From Verrucomicrobiota bacterium (GTDB lineage Bacteria > Verrucomicrobiota > Verrucomicrobiia > Limisphaerales > UBA11358): a stretch of 12,409 nt of DNA. The stretch covers positions 1 through 12,409 of the forward strand of contig JAJPKI010000092.1 of assembly GCA_021323835.1 (NCBI GenBank). Reading direction: 5' to 3'. This document shows, piece by piece, positions 1 through 5,656 of the stretch. The notes under the pieces are model-generated. The model had not been told where the DNA came from, ran no database searches, and saw only the letters and a list, made by a program, of their open reading frames with translations. Numbering within the stretch: the stretch's first letter is position 1; every line of letters begins with the position of its first letter. Both the position numbers and the translations under genes were made by a program.

Positions 1-77
1 AACGGTTGTGCTACAATCGGCATTTGAAAAAAGGCAATTGTGATGATTGGAGAAATGATCAAAAGTATTTTTGCCAT
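1..77 (-). CDS. N-terminus of a probable exported protein (partial, runs off the window)
   Basis: An ATG at 77 (minus strand) opens a frame that stays open to the window edge, about 25 codons. The visible peptide begins Met-Ala-Lys, continues with about 20 hydrophobic residues (ILLIISPIITIAFFQMPIVA) and then reads Gln-Pro. This looks like a Sec signal peptide with a possible cleavage site at VA|QP; the S53 protease in this window has a similar A|Q site. The ATG lies 11 bases beyond the stop of the metallo-hydrolase gene on the same strand, so the two could be co-transcribed. There is no Shine-Dalgarno sequence, but other genes here also lack one. The mature protein is outside the window, so no function can be given. 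A short hydrophobic ORF can arise by chance in AT-rich DNA, hence the modest confidence. Confidence 0.42.
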   Translation of the reverse strand, partial: MAKILLIISPIITIAFFQMPIVAQP

Positions 78-88
78 AAATCTAAAGA

Positions 89-934
89 TCAAATTTCCAG
101 CGTCGCGCACGGCGTGTGTTGTGACGTGAGCTTGAGTTGCACGTGTTTGGCGCCGATGTGATGGAGTTGCTCGGCCATGACGTGCTCGGCGATTTCGGGT
201 TTGTTGCATTCGCGACTCAAGTGCGCGAGGTAAAGATGTTTCAATTCCGCTGACATGATTTGCGCAGCGGCTTCGGCGGCGGCGACATTTGATAAATGGC
301 CATGTCGTCCGAGAATGCGTTGCTTCAACGCCCACGACCGGCGCGAGTCCTGAAGCATTTTGATGTCGTGATTGGATTCGAGCACGAGGACGTTCGCGGC
401 GCGGACACGTTCGGCCACGAGTTTGGTCATGTGGCCAAGGTCGGTGACGAAGCCAATGTTCACGGTCGGCGCGCGTAAAAGAAATCCAACCGGGTCTTGT
501 GCGTCATGCGGAATGGGAAACGTTTCAACGAGCAAATCGTTGAGTTCAAAACTGTCGCCGGTCGCGAACAATCGCCACTCGAGTTTCGCGATAAAATCTT
601 CGACGTTTTTTTCCATGCCATTGAAAAGCGGGTCGCGTTTGGAATTCCAACGTTCTTTGAGCGACCAGGCGATGGCTTCTTGCGTTTCGCGATTGCAGTA
701 AATCGGGATGCGAAATTTTTCCGCGAGACCGAACAAACCGGAAATGTGGTCGGCGTGTTCGTGCGTGATGAAAATGCCCGAAAGATTTTCCGGCGTGCGG
801 CCAATGGTCGCAAGGCGCTCGCGGATTTGGCGCGGAGAAAAGCCGGCGTCAACCAGAATGCGGGAATTTTCGGTTTCGAGATAAGCGCAATTGCCGGACG
901 AACCGCTGCCAAGAATCGTAAACTTCACTGACAC
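89..934 (-). CDS. yycJ: MBL-fold metallo-hydrolase, YycJ/WalJ type
   Basis: This 281-residue protein has the metallo-beta-lactamase fold. The N-terminal strand-loop ILGSGSSGNCAYLE is characteristic of the YycJ/WalJ branch. The metal site T57-H-E-H-A-D-H63 (HxHxDH) is intact, and later family segments are visible: FPIPHDAQDPVGF, GFVTDLGHMT, LVLESNHD and the C-terminal HLSN and LAHLSRE motifs. Family members are cytosolic two-metal enzymes predicted to be nucleases; in Firmicutes WalJ is encoded beside the WalRK regulators and has been linked to DNA replication and repair. No such neighbours are present here. The length is close to the usual 260-270. The start is GTG at 934; a second in-frame GTG at 928 is possible. 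No Shine-Dalgarno sequence is present, and a plausible -10 box ends 6 bases before the first GTG. The substrate cannot be told from sequence. Confidence 0.9.
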   Translation of the reverse strand: MSVKFTILGSGSSGNCAYLETENSRILVDAGFSPRQIRERLATIGRTPENLSGIFITHEHADHISGLFGLAEKFRIPIYCNRETQEAIAWSLKERWNSKRDPLFNGMEKNVEDFIAKLEWRLFATGDSFELNDLLVETFPIPHDAQDPVGFLLRAPTVNIGFVTDLGHMTKLVAERVRAANVLVLESNHDIKMLQDSRRSWALKQRILGRHGHLSNVAAAEAAAQIMSAELKHLYLAHLSRECNKPEIAEHVMAEQLHHIGAKHVQLKLTSQHTPCATLEI

Positions 935-968
935 GGCCGGATTTTAGCAGGCACAAAAACGGCGACAA
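935..968 (-). promoter_or_regulatory. Putative sigma70-type promoter of the MBL hydrolase gene
   Basis: Read on the minus strand, TTGTCG (968-963) is separated by 16 bases from TAAAAT (946-941). Six bases (CCGGCC) then lead to the GTG at 934. The matches are 4/6 for the -35 box and 5/6 for the -10 box. If real, transcription would start at or next to the start codon, giving a leaderless mRNA. It lies in the 100-base divergent gap shared with the S53 peptidase gene. I could not find an equally good promoter for the plus-strand gene in that gap. Confidence 0.35.
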
Positions 969-1034
969 TTTATTTGTGAAACTTTTGCGGAGTTTATTCA
1001 TCGTATTTACAACCTTCCCAATTTGACGATTGGC

Positions 1035-3767
1035 ATGAAAGCTGCGAAAGTTGAAAACGTGCATCGGAATTACAAATCCTATTTCAGTCAAATCGGTTTT
1101 ATTGCGGGCATTTTGCTTTTTCCGCTGATTTCGTTTGCTCAAACACGCCAGCAATTGCACGATCACGTTCCCGAAATTGTTTCGCATTTAACGCCGACCG
1201 GCAGGCTGGCGGCGACACGGCAATTAAATTTGGCCGTCGGTTTGCCGCTGCGCAATCAAGCGGAGCTGGACAATTTTTTGAAAGATGTTTCCGACCCGAA
1301 CAGTCCGAATTACAGGCATTATTTGACACCGGAACAATTCACGGAAAAATTCGGTCCAACGGCGCAGGATTATCAAACGGTCGAAAGTTTTTTTCGCACC
1401 AATGGTTTTACAATCACGGGCGAACATCCAAATCGCGTATTACTCGATGTCAGCGGCACGGCGCAAAATGTTGAACGGGTTTTTCACGTGACGCTGCGGA
1501 CGTATCGGCATCCGTCGGAAAATAGAATTTTCTTTGCGCCGGACATTGAACCTTCGATTGATTTACCGATAAAAATTTCCGATGTCAGCGGTTTGAGCGA
1601 TTTTGCGCGACCGCATCCGAAATTTATTCAATCGCCGACGAACCAAACTTCTGGTCCTGTTTCCAAAAGCGGTTCCGGCCCGGGCGGCACTTATTTAGGG
1701 AATGATTTCCGCGCAACCTATGCACCGGGAGTGACGTTGAATGGCGCGGGGCAAACCGTCGCGCTGGTGCAATTCGACGGTTATTATTTGAAGGACATCA
1801 CCAATTACGAAAATTTAGTTGGCATCGCTCCGGCCAATTATGTGCCGCTGACAAATGTTTTGCTCGACGGCTACAACGGCGTTCCGACGACGGGACAGAA
1901 CAGCGGAAATCCCGAAGTTTCGCTGGATATTGAAATGGTAATTGCGATGGCGCCGGGCGTTTCAAAAATTATTTTGTATGAAGGCAATCCCGATAATTTC
2001 ATTCCAGATAATGTTTTGAATCGCATCGCCGTGGACAACGCCGCCAGCCAAGTCAGTTGTTCGTGGGGTTGGGGTGGAGGACCAAATGACACTACAGAGC
2101 AAATTTTCAAGCAGATGATGGCACAAGGACAAACATTCTTCAATGCTTCCGGTGATAGCGATGCCTTTACAAATAATCAAGTCGACGATCCGTCATTCCC
2201 CGGCTCGCCATCATCAAGCACAAACATTGTGCAAGTCGGCGGCACGATGTTGAACACGACCAATCCGATTTCCGAATCGGCATGGAATCGGAACAATGGA
2301 GTCGGCACCAGCGGTGGCATCAGCCCGAGCAACGCAATTCCAATTTGGCAAACCGGAATCAACATGACGACAAATCTTGGTTCAACGACGCAACGGAACA
2401 TTCCCGACGTGGCGCTGACGGCGGAAAATATCCACGTCAAATACAACAACGGTTCGAGCGGCTCATTTGGCGGAACCAGTTGCGCCGCGCCGTTGTGGGC
2501 GGGATTTACCGCGCTCATCAATCAACGCGCCGCGCAAGCCGGACAGCCGCCGGTGGGATTTATCAATCCCGCGATTTACGCCATCGGCAAAAGTGCGAAT
2601 TATAATTCCGATTTCAACGACGTGACGAACGGAAATAATTTTTGGACTAAAAGTCCGGCAAAATATCCAGCCGTCGTCGGCTATGACCTTTGCACCGGCT
2701 GGGGCACGCCAAAAGGAATTAATTTAATCAATGCGCTGGCCATGCCGGATATGCTTGCCATTTCGCCGGATTTTGGTTTTGTCGCAAATGGTCCCGTCGG
2801 AGGGCCGTTCAATGTCAGCGCGCAAAAATTTTTTTTAACGAATTTTGGCGCGGCCACATTGAATTGGAGCGTGGCGAGCGTGCCTGCTTGGCTTAACATT
2901 TCTTCCGGCAGTGGCACGTTGGCGGCTGGAGCCGGCACGACTGTCACTGCCAATTTGAATCCAGCGGGCAGTAATTTTTTGGCGGGAATCTATGAAGCCA
3001 ATGTTGTCTTCACCAATTTGACCAGTCACATTGCGCAGCCGCGCGGTTTTGCATTGCGGCTCAACCAACCCGTCGCGGCCAACAACGGATTTGAAGCTGG
3101 CGATACCGCGTTATGGACATTTTTTGGAGACTTGACGGCGAACCTCGTAGTAAATGCCCATACATTTGACGGTGTTCCTTCTTTGCCTGCAAACTACGGG
3201 ACAAATTACATTCATTCGGGAAATTTTGGCATGGCATTTGGAGAAGTCGGCCAGCCTGCATATCTTTATCAAACAATTTCGACGTTTCCTGGACAAAAAT
3301 ATTTTATTTCCTTTTGGCTGATAAATCCATTCGCGAAGACGCCAAATATATTTATTTTCAATTGGAATACAAATCCGCCAGCGACCAACACAGTTTTGAG
3401 CCTAAATAATTTTACCACAACGACCGCCTGGACAAATTTCACTTTTATTTTGACAGCCACCGGCACAAACACCGTGCTCCAATTCGGCGCGCGCAACGAC
3501 AACGACTATGACGGTTTCGACGACGTCAGCGTTGTTCCAATTCCAACGCCGTCATTTCGCGCTGCTGCCATCAGAACGAACAACACCATTTCGTTCACAT
3601 GGAATTCGCTTTCCAATATTCAATATCGCGTCGAATACTCGACTAATCTTTCCAAAACCAATTGGTTTTTCTTGAGCACTAACACCGCCACAGGCTTTAC
3701 GCTGGCCTTCACCAATTCCATCACCACCAACTCTGCACGATTTTATCGCATTCGGCAATTGCCCTGA
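1035..3767 (+). CDS. Secreted S53 (sedolisin/kumamolisin-type) serine-carboxyl peptidase with C-terminal modules
   Basis: This 910-residue exported endopeptidase belongs to a family that is typically active at acid pH. Residues 1-35 form a signal peptide with a long basic n-region, hydrophobic core IGFIAGILLFPLISFA and probable cleavage at A35|Q36. About residues 45-190 are the pro-kumamolisin activation domain (LNLAVGLPLRN, SPNYRHYLTPEQF). The catalytic domain covers about 220-570. It has Glu294 and Asp298 (NPEVSLDIE), the oxyanion Asp374 (ASGDSDAF), Ser482 in GGTSCAAP, and the calcium-site end YDLCTGWGTPKG. All triad residues are present, so it should be active. After it come a BACON/Ig-like stretch (about 572-675), a jelly-roll-like segment with NNGFEAGD...W and DDVSV (about 678-835) that resembles carbohydrate-binding modules, and a terminal fibronectin-III-like module ending FYRIRQLP. 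The ATG at 1035 is preferred over the upstream TTG at 1023 because it gives a cleaner signal peptide. The stop is only 12 bases from tilS. The C-terminal module names are inferences. Confidence 0.93.
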   Translation: MKAAKVENVHRNYKSYFSQIGFIAGILLFPLISFAQTRQQLHDHVPEIVSHLTPTGRLAATRQLNLAVGLPLRNQAELDNFLKDVSDPNSPNYRHYLTPEQFTEKFGPTAQDYQTVESFFRTNGFTITGEHPNRVLLDVSGTAQNVERVFHVTLRTYRHPSENRIFFAPDIEPSIDLPIKISDVSGLSDFARPHPKFIQSPTNQTSGPVSKSGSGPGGTYLGNDFRATYAPGVTLNGAGQTVALVQFDGYYLKDITNYENLVGIAPANYVPLTNVLLDGYNGVPTTGQNSGNPEVSLDIEMVIAMAPGVSKIILYEGNPDNFIPDNVLNRIAVDNAASQVSCSWGWGGGPNDTTEQIFKQMMAQGQTFFNASGDSDAFTNNQVDDPSFPGSPSSSTNIVQVGGTMLNTTNPISESAWNRNNGVGTSGGISPSNAIPIWQTGINMTTNLGSTTQRNIPDVALTAENIHVKYNNGSSGSFGGTSCAAPLWAGFTALINQRAAQAGQPPVGFINPAIYAIGKSANYNSDFNDVTNGNNFWTKSPAKYPAVVGYDLCTGWGTPKGINLINALAMPDMLAISPDFGFVANGPVGGPFNVSAQKFFLTNFGAATLNWSVASVPAWLNISSGSGTLAAGAGTTVTANLNPAGSNFLAGIYEANVVFTNLTSHIAQPRGFALRLNQPVAANNGFEAGDTALWTFFGDLTANLVVNAHTFDGVPSLPANYGTNYIHSGNFGMAFGEVGQPAYLYQTISTFPGQKYFISFWLINPFAKTPNIFIFNWNTNPPATNTVLSLNNFTTTTAWTNFTFILTATGTNTVLQFGARNDNDYDGFDDVSVVPIPTPSFRAAAIRTNNTISFTWNSLSNIQYRVEYSTNLSKTNWFFLSTNTATGFTLAFTNSITTNSARFYRIRQLP

Positions 3768-3779
3768 TAAAATTTGCGC

Positions 3780-5123
3780 GTGAGCGATTTGCTGCAACGC
3801 GTCGAAAAATCCATTCAAAACCGCAAATTGATTTCGCGCGGTGAAAAAATTCTCGTTGCTGTTTCCGGCGGAATTGATTCGATGGTTTTGCTTCACACAC
3901 TGAAAATTCTTTCAGCAAAATACAAATGGAAAATCGTCGTCGCGCATTTCAATCACCAATTGCGCGGACGCGCCAGCGACGCCGATGAAAAATTGGTTCG
4001 GAGAATTGCGGCGAAAATGAAATTGCCGGTCGTGGTTGAAAACGCGGACGTGAAAAGCTTTGCCAAAAAATCAAAGCTTTCGATTGAAATGGCCGCGCGC
4101 AAATTGCGTCATGAATTTTTTGCGCGAACAGCTCGCAAGCGAAAAATCAAAACGATTGCGCTCGCGCATCATGCCGATGACCAGGTGGAACTTTTCTTTT
4201 TGCGGTTGTTTCGCGGCAGCAGCAGCGAGGGTTTGCGCGGAATGAAATGGCAATCGCCGTCGCCGGTGGACAAAACGATTTCACTGGTTCGGCCGCTTTT
4301 AGATTTTTCAAAAACGGAGCTCTTGGAATTTGCGAAAGAAAACAAGATTCGGTTTCGCGATGACGCGACTAATTTTTCAAATGACTTTCTCCGCAATCGC
4401 ATTCGCAACGAATTGCTGACATTGCTGAAAAAAAATTATCAACCGTCGCTGAACAAGACGATTTTGCGCGTCATGGAAATTTTTGGCGCGGAATCGGAAT
4501 TTGTTGGCAATGCGGCGAAAAATTCTCGCGAGAATTTTAAAAAAATGCCGGTAGCAATTCAGCGTCGCATTTTGCAGGTGCAATTGGCCAAAAACGGGAT
4601 TGCCGCAGATTTCGATTTAGTCGAATCGCTGCGACAATCGGCAAATCATTTCATCAGCGTTGGCGCAAATGTTTCAGTCGCAAGAGATGAATCCGGTAAA
4701 ATGCAATTGCGCGAAGTATCAAAACTGGAATTCAATGCAAACGAATTGGCTGTGGATTTAAGCAGGGCAGGGGAAGTGATTTTTGGTGGGACAAAATTTT
4801 CATGGAAAAAAGCAGAAAGCAAAAACCAAAAAGCGAAAACAAATCAGGAATTCTTCGATGCAGACAAAATTGGAGGCAAAATTATTTTGCGTCATTGGCG
4901 CGCAGGCGACCGGTTCCGGCCGATTGGCATGAAGTCGCCGAAGAAATTGCAGGATTTGTTTGTGAATGTAAAAATTCCACGCGAGCGTCGGCGCACTTTG
5001 ATTTTGGCGGTGGCAGAAGGCGGCGAGATTTTTTGGGTGGAAGGTTTGCGGGTTTCCGAAAATTTCAAAATTACTTCCAAAACGAAACGGCAATTGGTTT
5101 GGAAATGGCGCAAAATCGCTTAA
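3780..5123 (+). CDS. tilS: tRNA(Ile)-lysidine synthase TilS
   Basis: TilS uses ATP and lysine to change C34 of the CAU anticodon of tRNA-Ile2 to lysidine, so the tRNA reads AUA and is charged with isoleucine. The N-terminal PP-loop ATPase motif VAVSGGIDSM is intact (Ser29-Ser34). It is followed by AHFNHQLRG, IEMAARKLRHEFF, the ALAHHADDQVE motif (His130 to Gln135), RLFRGSSSEGLRGM and the DATNFSNDFLRNRIR segment. The C-terminal TilS domain is seen from about residue 365 (ILRHWRAGDRFRPIGM, SPKKLQDLFVNVKIPRERR). The length of 447 residues is normal. The start is GTG at 3780 (MSDLLQRVEKS) or TTG at 3774 two codons earlier; neither has a Shine-Dalgarno sequence. The gene follows the protease by 12 bases and precedes rpsO by 85. 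An A-rich heptanucleotide repeat encodes part of the linker before the C-terminal domain. Confidence 0.96.
   Translation: MSDLLQRVEKSIQNRKLISRGEKILVAVSGGIDSMVLLHTLKILSAKYKWKIVVAHFNHQLRGRASDADEKLVRRIAAKMKLPVVVENADVKSFAKKSKLSIEMAARKLRHEFFARTARKRKIKTIALAHHADDQVELFFLRLFRGSSSEGLRGMKWQSPSPVDKTISLVRPLLDFSKTELLEFAKENKIRFRDDATNFSNDFLRNRIRNELLTLLKKNYQPSLNKTILRVMEIFGAESEFVGNAAKNSRENFKKMPVAIQRRILQVQLAKNGIAADFDLVESLRQSANHFISVGANVSVARDESGKMQLREVSKLEFNANELAVDLSRAGEVIFGGTKFSWKKAESKNQKAKTNQEFFDADKIGGKIILRHWRAGDRFRPIGMKSPKKLQDLFVNVKIPRERRRTLILAVAEGGEIFWVEGLRVSENFKITSKTKRQLVWKWRKIA
4812..4839 (+). repeat. Four-unit imperfect heptanucleotide tandem repeat inside tilS
   Basis: Four adjacent 7-base units read GCAGAAA, GCAAAAA, CCAAAAA and GCGAAAA, so the consensus is GCAAAAA. 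They are in frame and encode A-E-S-K-N-Q-K-A-K plus the start of the next codon, TilS residues 345-354. This is a lysine-rich, low-complexity stretch between the middle and C-terminal domains. Because 7 is not a multiple of 3, gain or loss of one unit would shift the frame. Confidence 0.6.
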
Positions 5124-5139
5124 TTCGTTGGCAATTAGT

Positions 5140-5167
5140 GTAAAAGTTCGCGGAAAACTTTCTTTAC
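5140..5167 (+). promoter_or_regulatory. Possible hairpin between tilS and rpsO
   Basis: GTAAA (5140-5144) can pair with TTTAC (5163-5167), and AGTT (5145-5148) with AACT (5156-5159), leaving a loop of 7 bases and a 3-base bulge. The stem is AU-rich and imperfect. S15 represses its own mRNA through leader structures in several bacteria, so a regulatory role is conceivable. If the proposed promoter at 5163-5190 is the only one, however, this hairpin would be absent from the rpsO transcript. Confidence 0.2.
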
Positions 5168-5190
5168 AGCCGTCGTTCACTCCGTTAAAT
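5163..5190 (+). promoter_or_regulatory. Putative sigma70-type promoter for rpsO
   Basis: TTTACA (5163-5168, 5/6 match to TTGACA) and TTAAAT (5185-5190, 4/6 match to TATAAT) are separated by 16 bases. A start near 5197 would leave a leader of about 12 bases before the ATG at 5209. This would let rpsO-pnp be expressed apart from the protease-tilS unit upstream. Confidence 0.33.
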
Positions 5191-5208
5191 TCCCACACTC
5201 ATTTAATT

Positions 5209-5466
5209 ATGGAAGCGAAGACAAAGACGATCGAACAGTTCAAGACGCACGCCAAGGACACGGGTTCCGCGGATGTGCAGGTCGCGTTGCTGACGCAGCG
5301 AATCAACCATTTGACCGAGCATTTGCAGACCAATAAAAAAGATCACAGCTCGCGCCGCGGGTTGCTGATGATGGTCGGCCAGCGCCGCCGTTTGCTCGAA
5401 TATCTGCAGAACATTGATTTGGGACGCTATCAAGCGGTCACGAAAAAACTGAAACTGCGCCACTAA
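5209..5466 (+). CDS. rpsO: 30S ribosomal protein S15
   Basis: S15 is a primary-binding protein of the small subunit. It binds the central domain of 16S rRNA early in assembly and helps form an intersubunit bridge. The 85-residue product has the family core: DTGSADVQVALLTQRINHL, TEHLQTNKKDHSSRRGLL, VGQRRRLLEYL and a C-terminal RYQAVTKKLKLRH. The usual length is 88-89, so it is complete. The ATG at 5209 is chosen because the family N-terminus starts here; the frame is open further upstream to 5128, but those codons do not resemble S15. The bases before the ATG are AT-rich (TTTAATT) with no Shine-Dalgarno sequence. The rpsO-pnp order is the same as in E. coli and many other bacteria. A near-C-terminal Lys replaces the common Gly of LGLR. 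Confidence 0.97.
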   Translation: MEAKTKTIEQFKTHAKDTGSADVQVALLTQRINHLTEHLQTNKKDHSSRRGLLMMVGQRRRLLEYLQNIDLGRYQAVTKKLKLRH

Positions 5467-5556
5467 AATTTAGCGGACGCGGTTTTTGATTTTTAGACAA
5501 CTGCGCTCGCTTCAAGGTTTGGGCCGGAAACGCGAACGGCTCGATTCTCAAAAACA

Positions 5557-5568
5557 AATTCGCGAATT
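5557..5568. repeat. 12-base perfect palindrome in the pnp leader
   Basis: AATTCGCGAATT equals its own reverse complement, and the next flanking bases do not extend the symmetry. It could be an operator for a dimeric regulator or simply chance in a genome rich in CGCG and AATT. Confidence 0.3.
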
Positions 5569-5601
5569 AAATTCCGTCGCCGCCGGGTGATTTCAATTAG
5601 T

Positions 5602-5618
5602 CCCGAAATTTTTTCGGG
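5602..5618 (+). promoter_or_regulatory. Hairpin in the pnp 5' leader
   Basis: CCCGAAA (5602-5608) and TTTCGGG (5612-5618) form a perfect 7-base stem around a TTT loop, 38 bases before the pnp ATG. In E. coli the pnp leader folds into a structure cut by RNase III and then by PNPase itself for autoregulation. A similar role here is only an analogy, because this stem is much shorter than an RNase III substrate. No T tract follows, so it is not an intrinsic terminator. Confidence 0.35.
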
Positions 5619-5656
5619 GTTCACTGAAGTTCCTCGGGCGGCGCGGGCAGAAAATT

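Larger units (their letters stand above)
5467..5656 (+). other. rpsO-pnp intergenic region
   Basis: These 190 bases contain no credible ORF and no convincing promoter. Two symmetric elements are visible and listed separately: a 12-base palindrome at 5557-5568 and a hairpin at 5602-5618. A weak AU-rich foldback, CTAAAA (5463-5468) with TTTTAG (5491-5496), overlaps the rpsO stop but lacks a GC-rich stem followed by a T tract. I therefore do not call a terminator, and read-through from rpsO into pnp is likely. Confidence 0.5.

Noticed and set aside
3754..3763. GGCAATTGCC palindrome at the end of the S53 gene as a terminator
   Set aside because: The stem is at most 5 base pairs with no loop and no T tract follows; it is inside coding sequence and probably chance.
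5128..5208. 27-residue N-terminal extension of S15
   Set aside because: The extension does not resemble S15, and the ATG at 5209 gives the normal family N-terminus and length.
5463..5496. Foldback at the rpsO stop as an intrinsic terminator
   Set aside because: The stem is AU-rich with a mismatch and wobble pairs, and no T tract follows it.
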